Virus record (IMG/VR): IMGVR_UViG_3300017598_000787
Span: 1 to 56,070 of that record
Length of the DNA: 56,070 bases
DNA from: a virus
Strand: one strand, 5' to 3'
The notes below the pieces were generated by a model. The model did no database searches and had not been told where the DNA came from. It saw only the letters and a program-made list of their open reading frames with translations. The position numbers and the translations under genes were made by a program. Below are positions 5,127 through 12,861 of the stretch, one piece after another. Within the stretch, counting starts at the first letter, position 1, and each line of letters begins with the position of its first letter.

Positions 5127-7514
5127 TTAAAATGGTAGTTCTTCTTGTTCATCTTCAGTATCCCATTCTATTTTAAATTTAAATTGCTTATCGAACTCAC
5201 TCCGGCACATTGCCAACTCCTGAAATTTTCTTGTTTTTTCCCTGTGTGTTCCGCTTGTTTCTCTTCTCACTTTAATGCCAGGACATATCTTTTTAATAAA
5301 AATTCCGAATTGAGTTGGTGAAAGTGGAAAGCGTTCTTTCATTTTGTCAACGAAGATCAGGTAATCCTCATACTGCTCTTTGTTTTTGACTTCATTCCAG
5401 GAGTTCGCATAATCATTGTTATCATCCCGTTCTGACAACAGATCCCCTTCTTGCAACCGTTCGTACCAATATTGCATTTCAGTAGACATTGAATGTATTT
5501 TCTGTTCGAATAACCCTTTGGTCTGTTCAAAGGTTCCAAGATCCACATCAGAGATATCCATTTTTAACAGGTCATACAGCATTGCTTGCAAGCCTCCTTT
5601 GCGATACATCTGCTGCATGACCTGTTTAAAATATGGTTTATCCCCCTGTCTTTTATCGCTAACATCAAGGACACAAAAACGTCTTTCTGCAATATTTGCA
5701 GGGACCACCCAATCATTATTAGATGCCATAACCAGATTGATATTGTTTTTAACTCTGATAATATCAACGCCTTTCTGTTCAATTGCCAGATATGGTTCAG
5801 TGATAATGCTTTTTAAAACGCCCTCACTTTTCTTGTCACCAGCCCAGAAACCTTCATCAATAAAAACAAGTATCTTATTGGTTAGGTGAGAGTTGAACCG
5901 TCCAGCAACTTGAGACGCATGAGAAACAGGCAAAAAGTGGTCCCCGAAGAAATCACCGAGAGTATTAACAAAAACACCCTTACCTATTCCTTGGCCCCCT
6001 TTCAATACAATCGATGTTCCTGGCCTTACACCACCGGGTTGCTGAACGATCCGCGCAACCCACGCTATAATCCATTTTCCCATGGATTCATTGCCATCAG
6101 CGATTACTTCATAAATATGGTCTTTAAAATACCCCCAATCTCCCTTGGATGGTTTGACTGACAACCCTTTCCAGATGTTGTAATACCCTTCAAGTTCTGT
6201 TGTAGTCCTTTCGCTCCCGGTCGGTTCAAAAACAATGCCTTTATATTCCCTCCGACACGGGTCATTTATCCATATTTTGCTTAGTGTCTTTTTCTTTTTC
6301 GGGTCGAAAGGGTCGGTTGTTTTTTTATTGGAATACATTGTATTAAAATCAGGTACACTCAAAAATCCCAAGTCAAGCCCCCCATCCATACTCTTACCCT
6401 CGTTCATAATTCTGACCTTTGACCCGATACGGATAACAGCATGCTTTTTATTCATTTTTTTTACGATATCATTTGCATTGTCAGCGTTTTTTTTGTCGGC
6501 AGTTTTAGCGGATATTTCATCTCTGATCTTGTTCCCTGCTTTTTGGGCTTCTTCCCAAACCCCTGCTTCTTTTAAAATGTGAATTATTGTTCCTCTGGTA
6601 CTGCAATTCCTGCCGTCTTTAATGCCTTTTCCAGTTGTGAACGATTCCCACCTTTTTATAGTGTCGGCTCTGTTTTTATATTTTTTAGATTTTTGGGACC
6701 ATTTATCAAAGATTGACCACCCCTCATTAGACCCACCAGTTTCATGGTGTAGGGCAGCCCCGATGGTTATCCAATTATCCCGATCATCAACCCAGTCCGT
6801 CGGCAAAAATTTTAACCAGGATGCAAGTTCTTTAACCCCTGCCCGGTCTGCCATTTCACCGCCCATTTTAATATCTGATAGGTCGAAATCTTCTGCCCCC
6901 TCTGGGTGATTGTTTTTTTTATTTTCTCCCCTTGTCCAACCGTTTTTTTTTGCGAGAGTGTCGAATTTATCCTCAATCCCTGATAGGTCTATTCCATCCA
7001 CAACTGGCAACTCTGATTGTTCGATAGATAAAACTGAATTATTTTTCACCCACTTGTATTCCTCTTTGGTATCAGGGTGGATGCCAAAGACTAAAAAATA
7101 TTGATCCCCTGGCGATAGGAATTCTATTTCATGTTTTTCCCCGGATTGATCAAACCAAGTATTTTTCCATTTCTTTTTTATATCTGACTCAGGTGAAACC
7201 GGGATAAGAAATTTTGGTGCTAACCCAATCCTGATAGGTGTGTTGTCTTGAATGTTTTCTCTGATGTATTTTATAAGTGCGTTCGACACAGATTTCTCTT
7301 TTATATCGAAATCAAGACCACCGATCCCGGTTAAAGCAATTCCACCCGCCCCTTTACCATTTGCGGCCCATTCTTGAACTTGTTTCTCCGTGATATCGAC
7401 TTGCCAGGATTCCCCCTGGGACATAAAAGGGATCTTACTTTTTGGTCGGATAGGGATAGGCTTATATCCCTTTTTATAAAGTTTAAGAGCTAAGTCCTTG
7501 TAATATTGTACCAT
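5127..7514 (-). CDS. Primase-helicase (PrimPol, PriCT-2, SF3-like/DUF5906)
   Basis: A 795-residue replication protein. Residues 1-200 look like a bifunctional primase-polymerase (AEP) domain: GGIALTGIGGLDFDI carries the DxD metal motif (67-70), followed by IRIGLAPKFLIPV. Residues about 225-320 fit a PriCT-2 domain (WITIGAALHHETGG ... WDKWSQKSKKY-type repeats). Residues about 450-640 are an SF3-like helicase: Walker A GGQGIGKG near 507, acidic motif VFIDEG near 551, sensor ASNND near 597 and arginines AERRF near 610. Such proteins prime and unwind DNA at phage and plasmid origins; the iteron-like region directly downstream fits this. No phage DNA polymerase was found, so host polymerase is probably used. 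The stop TAA directly precedes the repeat region. Confidence 0.9.
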   Translation of the reverse strand: MVQYYKDLALKLYKKGYKPIPIRPKSKIPFMSQGESWQVDITEKQVQEWAANGKGAGGIALTGIGGLDFDIKEKSVSNALIKYIRENIQDNTPIRIGLAPKFLIPVSPESDIKKKWKNTWFDQSGEKHEIEFLSPGDQYFLVFGIHPDTKEEYKWVKNNSVLSIEQSELPVVDGIDLSGIEDKFDTLAKKNGWTRGENKKNNHPEGAEDFDLSDIKMGGEMADRAGVKELASWLKFLPTDWVDDRDNWITIGAALHHETGGSNEGWSIFDKWSQKSKKYKNRADTIKRWESFTTGKGIKDGRNCSTRGTIIHILKEAGVWEEAQKAGNKIRDEISAKTADKKNADNANDIVKKMNKKHAVIRIGSKVRIMNEGKSMDGGLDLGFLSVPDFNTMYSNKKTTDPFDPKKKKTLSKIWINDPCRREYKGIVFEPTGSERTTTELEGYYNIWKGLSVKPSKGDWGYFKDHIYEVIADGNESMGKWIIAWVARIVQQPGGVRPGTSIVLKGGQGIGKGVFVNTLGDFFGDHFLPVSHASQVAGRFNSHLTNKILVFIDEGFWAGDKKSEGVLKSIITEPYLAIEQKGVDIIRVKNNINLVMASNNDWVVPANIAERRFCVLDVSDKRQGDKPYFKQVMQQMYRKGGLQAMLYDLLKMDISDVDLGTFEQTKGLFEQKIHSMSTEMQYWYERLQEGDLLSERDDNNDYANSWNEVKNKEQYEDYLIFVDKMKERFPLSPTQFGIFIKKICPGIKVRRETSGTHREKTRKFQELAMCRSEFDKQFKFKIEWDTEDEQEELPF

Positions 7515-7555
7515 AAAGCGACACCCCTATAGGCGGCACCAAAAAACAATGGGGA

Positions 7556-7735
7556 TTAATTCGGGAATACGTCCTCATGGTCAGTATCCTTTTCAGATTC
7601 AACAGAACTATTTTTCACAAACTCATTAATAATTTTTTGAATTTGTTGTGTTACGCTTCGATATTCTGTTGCAGCAATTTTCTCCATGTTTTTTAGTTCA
7701 TCACCTTGTAGCTTGATTGTAAAAGTTTTTTTCAT
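7556..7735 (-). CDS. Ribbon-helix-helix repressor of the 31-bp array
   Basis: A 59-residue protein beginning MKKTFTIKLQGDELKNMEKI; the first strand (TFTIKL) and two helices (DELKNMEKIAATEY; VTQQIQKIINEFVKN) fit the Arc/MetJ ribbon-helix-helix fold, with an acidic tail (ESEKDTDHEDVF). Its ribosome-binding site AAAGG lies inside the first copy of a 31-bp repeat array (7739-7855) that contains palindromes, so the protein very probably binds that array and controls itself and the primase gene, which starts 42 bases beyond its stop. The role is inferred from fold and context. Confidence 0.75.
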   Translation of the reverse strand: MKKTFTIKLQGDELKNMEKIAATEYRSVTQQIQKIINEFVKNSSVESEKDTDHEDVFPN

Positions 7736-7738
7736 GAT

Positions 7739-7855
7739 TGCCTTTAAATGTTTTTCTATTATAGAACATTGCCTTTAAATGTTTTTCTATTATAGAACAT
7801 TGCCTTTAAATGTTTTCCTATTATAGAACATTGCCTTTAAATGTTTTGTCCAAGA
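7739..7855. repeat. 31-bp operator/promoter repeat array (about 3.7 copies)
   Basis: Units start at 7739, 7770, 7801 and 7832, each 31 bases apart; three are complete and the fourth is partial. Each complete unit contains the palindrome TTCTAT-T-ATAGAA, which on the minus strand gives a perfect TATAAT, plus flanking AATG/CATT and the word AAAGGCAAT, which serves as Shine-Dalgarno for the RHH gene at 7735. The 31-bp period is close to three helical turns, so sites face one side of the DNA. The fourth copy overlaps the stop of the 7837-8034 gene. Confidence 0.9.
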
Positions 7856-8034
7856 TTAACTATGTTTTTGTTATCTTTAATCATGTTTAACTGTATTAAA
7901 TATCGTTCTTCTATTGCCGAGATAAATTTGATATATTTTCCACACTCTTCGCAGGTAAGTTTCTTGTGTGGCCCTGATTGAGAAACACTAAAAACTGTTC
8001 CGGCACAATGGTTGCTTTTTCTGGTAAACTTCAT
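7837..8034 (-). CDS. Small zinc-binding phage protein
   Basis: A 65-residue protein with HCAGTVFSVSQSGPHKKLTCEECGKYIKF spanning residues 9-37 (written in parts: HCAG, SGPHKKLTC, CEECGKYIKF). The pattern H/C ... SGPHxxLxCxxCGKxIKW/F is a well-known tiny phage family of unknown function. Its start overlaps the helicase stop (ATGA). The last codons lie inside the fourth copy of the 31-bp repeat, which suggests the array grew from this gene's 3' end and the next gene's leader. Confidence 0.8.
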   Translation of the reverse strand: MKFTRKSNHCAGTVFSVSQSGPHKKLTCEECGKYIKFISAIEERYLIQLNMIKDNKNIVNLGQNI

Positions 8035-9395
8035 ACCTTCCCTTTTATTTTTATATATCGTTTTAAGGCATCAATAGTGGCGTTCTGCCCGTCTGATTTA
8101 TGTTTAAGTGCATCAATCACAGCTAAATCAACCGTATTTTTACAGGCGATAGTATGGATAAAAACTTTTTTTTTCTGGCCTTGCCGATACACCCTGGCAT
8201 TCATTTGTAATGTTCTTTCCAGGGACCAATCCGGTGATATCCAAACCAGGACGTTGCCACCAGATTGTAAATTCAAACCATGCCCCACGCTCATCGGGTT
8301 TGCACATAAAAGGCAAATTTTTTTAGCATTCCATTTTTTGATGATTTTTTGACTGTCTTTTGCCGTGGTTGAACCATCTATAAATTCAGCATCAGGAAAC
8401 GCCCGGCTAAGTAATGACCGTTCAAATTTAAACTGGAAAGCACAAAGGATATTGGAGTTTGTGCCATCAACTATTTCTTTTAATGCTTCTATTTTTTCCT
8501 GGTGTAAAAGTTTATATTCCTTGCCATCCTCAAGATATAATGCGCCTGCTGTAACCTGTCTTAATTTTGATGATAGAACAGCGGCATTGGCAGCGGTTAT
8601 AAAATCGTCATTGATTTGCAAAATAAATTCTTTTTCAAGCTCAATGTATTGATCTCTAATTTTTTTTGGCAGATCGACTATAATAGTGTTTTGAATACAC
8701 GCTGGGAGTTTTAAATAATCCTTTGATTTTAAAACTATGGCTAAATTTTTAACCCTGCTTTCTATCTCTTTTCTTGCTCCGGGTTTTAGATCCCAATTAT
8801 ACCCCATGTAATCACTATCGTAATATTGCCGTTGGAATTTCCAAAATGATGTCCCGAATCGTTTCCCCTGATCGAGTATAAACGTCTGAGAAAATAATTC
8901 TGTGAGGTTACCAGATGGGGAGGGGGTTCCTGTAAGCAGAATTACTTTTTTGAACGACTTGATAATCTTTTTAAGCATCTTAAATCGTTTAGTTTTGTGA
9001 TTCTTAATCATACTGGATTCATCTAAAACTAAAACTTCACATGGTTTATGTAGTTTCTTATCTATTATATAAGGTAGGGATTCGTAGTTGGAAAAATAAA
9101 AAGGTACTTTCGGGAGGAAGGGTTGTTTACCTTTGCCATGAATAATGTGGTATTTAGTACCTGTTAAATGCTCCCATTTTTCAAGTTCATCCGGCCAGGA
9201 GTTATAAACTACTCTGAGTGGTGCTAAAACGAGAGCTGATTTAAACCCTTTCTCTTTTTGCAGATAATTAATAGCCGATAAGGTTGATACTGTTTTTCCT
9301 AGACCCATCTCAGCTACAACAAAAGCACTTTGTTTTTTTAATATAAAATTTGCTATATCTTTTTGGTATTGATGCAAGTGAGATAAGTTAAGCAT
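8031..9395 (-). CDS. SNF2-family DNA helicase/translocase
   Basis: A 454-residue SF2 protein. Motif I is AEMGLGKT (28-35), motif II LDESSMIKN (124-132), motif III LLTGTPSPSG (about 153-162), and the second RecA domain has MSVGHGLNLQSGG and the arginine-finger motif NARVYRQGQ near the C-terminus. The compact form without extra domains is common in phage replication modules next to a VRR-NUC nuclease, as here (9388-9675, overlapping by 8 bases). It probably remodels recombination or replication intermediates in the cytoplasm. Confidence 0.93.
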   Translation of the reverse strand: MLNLSHLHQYQKDIANFILKKQSAFVVAEMGLGKTVSTLSAINYLQKEKGFKSALVLAPLRVVYNSWPDELEKWEHLTGTKYHIIHGKGKQPFLPKVPFYFSNYESLPYIIDKKLHKPCEVLVLDESSMIKNHKTKRFKMLKKIIKSFKKVILLTGTPSPSGNLTELFSQTFILDQGKRFGTSFWKFQRQYYDSDYMGYNWDLKPGARKEIESRVKNLAIVLKSKDYLKLPACIQNTIIVDLPKKIRDQYIELEKEFILQINDDFITAANAAVLSSKLRQVTAGALYLEDGKEYKLLHQEKIEALKEIVDGTNSNILCAFQFKFERSLLSRAFPDAEFIDGSTTAKDSQKIIKKWNAKKICLLCANPMSVGHGLNLQSGGNVLVWISPDWSLERTLQMNARVYRQGQKKKVFIHTIACKNTVDLAVIDALKHKSDGQNATIDALKRYIKIKGKV

Positions 9396-9675
9396 TTAAT
9401 AATTCCCTTAAAAATTTATCAACTTTTTCTTTTGTATCTGCAAATCCTGTTTTAAAACCCATATCGGAAAGTAAAGTTAACCAATGGCTTTGTAGTTTTC
9501 TTGGTTTTTTACCCTCTGATTTAAGTTCTAAAAATCCAATCAAACCACCTGGAAGGTGGATAACACGGTCCGGGTATCCTTTAGAGTTGACCGTGTTACC
9601 CTTTACAGCAAGACCACCTAATAGTTTGACGGCCTTGCTCAGATATCTTTCTATGGTTTTTTCAGATTGTTTCAT
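9388..9675 (-). CDS. VRR-NUC domain nuclease
   Basis: A 95-residue single-domain protein of the PD-(D/E)XK-like VRR-NUC family. The catalytic pattern is visible: N-terminal helix with KTIERYLSKAVK, GYPDRVIHLPGG (33-44, metal-binding D), FLELKSEGKKP (48-58, ExK) and Q63 in LQSHWL. These phage nucleases are usually partnered with an SNF2 helicase, and its stop overlaps that gene. Likely a structure-specific DNA nuclease for recombination or replication. Full family length. Confidence 0.93.
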   Translation of the reverse strand: MKQSEKTIERYLSKAVKLLGGLAVKGNTVNSKGYPDRVIHLPGGLIGFLELKSEGKKPRKLQSHWLTLLSDMGFKTGFADTKEKVDKFLRELLNA

Positions 9676-10257
9676 TTAGAATACTGTTTCTTCTTCTGCT
9701 TCTGTTTTTTCAGAAAAAGTGTCATCGTCTGCATACTCCGCAAAGTCGGATTCTGCACTTGACTTGCCGCCGATCTGTTCACCGTCTTTAATTTTCATGA
9801 CATTATTTAAACCGCAGGCAACACCCTTTTTGCCCTTAAAATCATAGGCATAAAAATTCACTGAGGCTCGGATAATACATCCTGGGTATATTTCATCAAT
9901 ATCCATAATCGGTTCAAGATCGGGACCAATAACGCCCGGTTTTTTGTCTGCCGAATTGGCAGAAAAGAAAATAGAATCACGATAAAGTTCATCATCCGCT
10001 TTTTCTTTTGTACCGTCACGTAATGGGCTGGCAATCTTTTTTCCAACTTCTGCTCTTGCTTTTTTGCCCCATTTATTTTCTGCGGCGTTACCAATCATGG
10101 TACGGATTTTTTTAATTGCTGCTTTTGCATCGGTTTTGATTGGAATAGATAACCCATATTTTTCCGTATAATCGGATTTTTCGAAAAGATAAGGGAAAGA
10201 GCATACTATTTCGGGTGTGATGTATTTCGTGATAAGTTTTTCGTTTTTTTCTGTCAT
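9676..10257 (-). CDS. DUF2815 single-stranded DNA-binding-like protein
   Basis: A 193-residue protein matching the DUF2815 family: ITKYITPEIVCSFPYLFEK near the start, DELYRDSIFFSANS, and IYPGCIIRASVNFYAYDF in the second half. The acidic tail (AEYADDDTFSEKTEAEEE) is like that of ssDNA-binding proteins, which this family is thought to resemble. It is adjacent to the DUF2800 gene, its usual partner in phage genomes, and the two presumably act in recombination or replication of phage DNA. Confidence 0.88.
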   Translation of the reverse strand: MTEKNEKLITKYITPEIVCSFPYLFEKSDYTEKYGLSIPIKTDAKAAIKKIRTMIGNAAENKWGKKARAEVGKKIASPLRDGTKEKADDELYRDSIFFSANSADKKPGVIGPDLEPIMDIDEIYPGCIIRASVNFYAYDFKGKKGVACGLNNVMKIKDGEQIGGKSSAESDFAEYADDDTFSEKTEAEEETVF

Positions 10258-10261
10258 CGTT

Positions 10262-11446
10262 TTAATCCTTTTTAAATTGTTTAAAATCGTCTTTTGCCGT
10301 TGTAATGGCTTCTCGTTTATCGGTTTCTTTTACAATTGAAGGTTTCCCCTCGCTTACTGAAATAAGGCGTTTGACCTCCTTCTTGCCGTCCTTATCCAAT
10401 TGTTTTTCTGCTTTTGCAGGGGTTAAAAGTTTCATTTCATACGGATCAATATTTAACTGCCTCAAGGTCTTTACTGCTTTGATTTCATCACCCCAGGATC
10501 TTGACCGCCTACCCTTAACCAACTTGAACCCTTTCACAGGATCACCAACAGACAAGGTATTGAATACCCTTGCTTCAACGGCTTTGATGAATTGTTTCAA
10601 TAGCGGTAATTGGGAGTATACTTTTGCGACTTGTTCAATTGGGGTAGATCCAACAACCTGATCAGGCTTGAAATCTGCAAAGTCTTTAAAATCTTCTTGT
10701 GCAATAGTCATTGCTTTTTTCGCCAACACTGGACAAATATCTTTAGCTCGGCACCATTGACACTGTTTACTACCTGGGTTAAGTGGGGCATTATCGGATA
10801 ATGCAAGATTAACGGTTGGGGTTAAAACATCGTTGGCCCAGGCAAGCAAATCTTTTGGTGTGGTTTCCCAAACTTTAATGGGTTCACCGTCACGGGTCCT
10901 TGGTTGGACAATCCCCATGTTGATTTTATCATAGGTTTCAATCATTTCCTGCCCAGCAATAAGGGCGTATGCCATCAGTTGTGGATTTCCTTCTGCTTCA
11001 ACCATAACACCCGAACCATGTTTGTAGTCCCTTATATATAAGGTATGAAACGGGATGGATAACGAATAATCAGCCGTACCGAATACCTCTGGCAGACCAA
11101 GAAATGCCAAGGAGTTTGATGTTTCAATTGATTCCGTGTAATGAAGATCCATCCCTTTTTTTAAAGAATTGATATGGTTGACGTAGACTTTTACGGCATC
11201 GATCATATCTTTTTCAATATCGATTTCATGCCCATCTTGGATTTTAGAGATTCCGACTTTAGGATAGCGTTTACCTTTGAGTTTTTTCTCTCCGATCTCA
11301 TGTGCTACTGTGCCTTGAGCCGCAGCGAAAGAGGTTGTGTCTTTAATACCTTCAGACATTCGAACCCTGCCAGGACAAAGGATAATAGCGGCTAAACTTG
11401 AAGGGCCGACCGGCGAATGTTCAAGATCCATTTGCTGATCGTTCAT
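10262..11446 (-). CDS. DUF2800 protein, Cas4/RecB-like nuclease
   Basis: A 394-residue protein of the DUF2800 family. A first cysteine lies in LCPGRVRMSEG (23-33); HEIGE, FGTADYSL, RDYKHG and NPQLMAYAL give the H ... D ... DxK ... QxxxY pattern of RecB-type PD-(D/E)XK nucleases. CQWCRAKDICPVLA in the second half supplies three further cysteines, the arrangement that holds a 4Fe-4S cluster in Cas4/AddB-type nucleases. It likely acts with the DUF2815 protein that follows 4 bases later. Its start overlaps the previous stop (ATGA). Confidence 0.88.
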   Translation of the reverse strand: MNDQQMDLEHSPVGPSSLAAIILCPGRVRMSEGIKDTTSFAAAQGTVAHEIGEKKLKGKRYPKVGISKIQDGHEIDIEKDMIDAVKVYVNHINSLKKGMDLHYTESIETSNSLAFLGLPEVFGTADYSLSIPFHTLYIRDYKHGSGVMVEAEGNPQLMAYALIAGQEMIETYDKINMGIVQPRTRDGEPIKVWETTPKDLLAWANDVLTPTVNLALSDNAPLNPGSKQCQWCRAKDICPVLAKKAMTIAQEDFKDFADFKPDQVVGSTPIEQVAKVYSQLPLLKQFIKAVEARVFNTLSVGDPVKGFKLVKGRRSRSWGDEIKAVKTLRQLNIDPYEMKLLTPAKAEKQLDKDGKKEVKRLISVSEGKPSIVKETDKREAITTAKDDFKQFKKD

Positions 11447-11808
11447 GCGGCCTCCTTATTTGCATCCTTTTTCAATTCGATCTCGATCTCACCAATTGCG
11501 TCTAAAAGGTCATTATATTTTTCAACCGGGATATCTACAGGGTTCTTGCTCCCACCAGTGAAAGACTTGACCAGTTCAATTGCATCGGTAGGTCCAACCT
11601 TTTTGGCGTATGCGTTCAAAACCGCCCTGAGTGCTTCCATGTCAATTTTTTTTGCCACTTCAGGTTCGATATCAAGCTGCTCAACGGCCTTAACACCTTC
11701 CTTTGCCGCTAATGAGATATTAACTGCGACTGCCATACCCGGCAGAACGATTTCAATAGATTTTTGCAGTAATGTTATTGCTTCCTGTATTGTTTTTGGT
11801 TCTTTCAT
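11443..11808 (-). CDS. Hypothetical early protein
   Basis: A 121-residue, largely helical protein with an alternating acidic pattern (TIQEAITLLQKSIEIVLPGM; KIDMEALRAVLNAYAKKVG; PVEKYNDLLDAIGEIEIELKK). No cysteines, no membrane segment. It overlaps both neighbours by four bases (ATGA) and sits directly before the DUF2800 nuclease-like gene, suggesting a recombination or replication helper. I do not recognise the family. Confidence 0.75.
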   Translation of the reverse strand: MKEPKTIQEAITLLQKSIEIVLPGMAVAVNISLAAKEGVKAVEQLDIEPEVAKKIDMEALRAVLNAYAKKVGPTDAIELVKSFTGGSKNPVDIPVEKYNDLLDAIGEIEIELKKDANKEAA

Positions 11809-11987
11809 ATTTTCTCCTTTTCAGTCTGACATTCTTTACACAACCCATCATCAAGATCAGATGAGTCGAAGATTTCAAGACATTCGTCACATTCTTCTGC
11901 ATCCGGTGGGCATATCCACCCGGTGGGGTAACTACCTTTTGTACAGTCACCGTGATAATTTTCGTGTTGGCAATTTTGGTAACACAT
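11805..11987 (-). CDS. Cysteine-rich zinc-binding small protein
   Basis: A 60-residue acidic protein with at least eight cysteines: MCYQNCQHENYHGDCTKG, WICPPDAEECDECLE and GLCKECQ. The spacing suggests one or two zinc sites. The GGGGG site upstream lies inside the end of the preceding membrane-protein gene. It resembles other small cysteine-rich proteins in this genome but does not match one I can name. Confidence 0.75.
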   Translation of the reverse strand: MCYQNCQHENYHGDCTKGSYPTGWICPPDAEECDECLEIFDSSDLDDGLCKECQTEKEKI

Positions 11988-11989
11988 AC

Positions 11990-12160
11990 TTACCCCCTAC
12001 GGTTATTAACAATCAGCCCCCGCCCACCGAGACACAGCAAGCCGAAACCTAAAAATACAATCCAAAACAGTTGACCGGGTGTGTTAGTATCGCAGCACAT
12101 AATCAGCATTAAACCGATTATTGTTATCATGCCCATGACTGCGTCTTTTGCCTGTTTCAT
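11990..12160 (-). CDS. Small two-helix membrane protein
   Basis: A 56-residue protein with an excellent AAGGAGAAAAACT leader before the ATG. Two hydrophobic segments are visible: AVMGMITIIGLMLIMC (about 7-22) and FWIVFLGFGLLCLGG (about 32-46), separated by a short polar loop (CDTNTPGQ) and followed by a basic end (NNRRG). Likely an inner-membrane protein. It lies in the early operon right after the CII-like gene, so it is not an obvious holin; exclusion or host-membrane functions are possible. Confidence 0.7.
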   Translation of the reverse strand: MKQAKDAVMGMITIIGLMLIMCCDTNTPGQLFWIVFLGFGLLCLGGRGLIVNNRRG

Positions 12161-12182
12161 AGTTTTTCTCCTTTTGAACTTG

Positions 12183-12210
12183 AACCCTCGTCCAAAAAAT
12201 CCAAGTTCGT
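12183..12210. repeat. Copy 1 of a 28-bp repeated intergenic element
   Basis: This element matches 14146-14173 at 24 of 28 positions, in the same orientation, and all four differences are transitions. The shared core is CCTCGTCCAAA. Around this copy the wider inverted repeat GAACTTG ... CAAGTTC can form a hairpin. It lies between the CII-like gene and the small membrane-protein gene. Confidence 0.8.
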
Positions 12211-12214
12211 TTAG

Positions 12215-12457
12215 TTATTGTTTGTGTTTATACAAATCAGCAAAGGTAAGTGCGGCGTTAATCAACCCGTCTTTTTCCCGCTGGCTTGTGACAGTCAATC
12301 CGGAGATCTTAAAAAGTTTTTTTAAATGATGGATTTTTAACGCCCCATCTCCGGATCTAAATTTAGATAATTCAGATGGTGATGACCCTATTTCTTCTGC
12401 CAAAACGCTTGCTGTGCCGCAGTTTTCAAGGGCGGCGTTTAAAATCGTATCCATCAT
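12215..12457 (-). CDS. CII-like transcriptional activator
   Basis: An 80-residue DNA-binding protein. TASVLAEEIGSSPSELSKFRSG (16-37) is a clear helix-turn-helix, followed by LKKLFKISGL and a helical tail GLINAALTFADLYK, the size and layout of lambda CII-type regulators. It directly follows the cro-like gene in the leftward early operon, as cII follows cro in lambda. It would be expected to activate repressor and integrase promoters; candidate target boxes lie at 15564 and 17482. A GGAG site lies upstream of the double ATG start. Confidence 0.7.
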   Translation of the reverse strand: MMDTILNAALENCGTASVLAEEIGSSPSELSKFRSGDGALKIHHLKKLFKISGLTVTSQREKDGLINAALTFADLYKHKQ

Positions 12458-12530
12458 TTACAAAACTCCGAAATATTATTTTCTGTTTTTTTATTCCCGC
12501 TTGGTTGATAATGGTAGGCATGGAAAAGGC

Positions 12531-12740
12531 TCATATTACTTCTACCTCATCTAATTGTTCAAATGCTTGCCTTAGTTCTTTTGGAGTTGCCCGTTTCCAC
12601 TGTGAAATTGATTTGCCTGGGAATATATCTGAAAGTTTCTCTGCTATTGGCCAGGACACTTTTCTTTCGCCGTTGAGCAACATTGAAAGGTATTGTTCAG
12701 TGATTCCGAATGTGTTTGATATGAATTGCCTGTTAGTCAT
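12531..12740 (-). CDS. Cro-like HTH repressor
   Basis: A 69-residue protein. FISNTFGITEQYLSMLLNGER (6-26) is a Cro/CI-type helix-turn-helix; the rest (SWPIAEKLSDIFPGKSISQW) completes a single compact XRE domain. It is the first gene of the leftward early operon and faces the divergent repressor at 12862. No Shine-Dalgarno precedes the ATG; the promoter at 12748-12776 places the predicted transcript start at or next to the start codon, so translation may be leaderless. It probably binds the GTTAAA operators. Confidence 0.82.
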   Translation of the reverse strand: MTNRQFISNTFGITEQYLSMLLNGERKVSWPIAEKLSDIFPGKSISQWKRATPKELRQAFEQLDEVEVI

Positions 12741-12747
12741 GTTGCTA

Positions 12748-12776
12748 ATTTTAGGTTAAACTTTAACCTAAGTCAA
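12748..12776 (-). promoter_or_regulatory. Early leftward promoter with operator in the spacer
   Basis: On the minus strand TTGACT (12776-12771) is 17 bases from TAAAAT (12753-12748). The spacer is filled by the inverted repeat GGTTAAA-G-TTTAACC, so a bound repressor would block both boxes. Only seven bases separate the -10 box from the ATG of the Cro-like gene at 12740. Confidence 0.8.
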
Positions 12777-12848
12777 GTTTTTTTAACAAAAAGTTAAACA
12801 ATGCCTAAGACACGGTAATTATTAGCCTTTTTTAACCTTGTCGTTAAA
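12751..12848. promoter_or_regulatory. Three-part operator of the lysis-lysogeny switch
   Basis: Three inverted repeats share the half-site GTTAAA: TTAGGTTAAA-C-TTTAACCTAA (12751-12771, perfect), TTTAAC-N5-GTTAAA (12782-12798) and TTTAAC-N6-GTTAAA (12831-12848). Further single half-sites lie at 12864, 12906 and 12919, inside the repressor gene. The layout recalls the three operators of lambda OR between cI and cro. Confidence 0.75.
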
Positions 12849-12861
12849 GAGAAGATAAACT

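Noticed and set aside
4790-5152. A 120-residue leftward reading frame across the repeat region
   Set aside because: It contains low-complexity YDKYDKYD runs that simply translate the 9-bp iterons, has no ribosome-binding site and overlaps the primase end.
7739-7855. 31-bp repeats as a CRISPR array
   Set aside because: The units are directly adjacent with no spacers, and each contains promoter and ribosome-binding elements.
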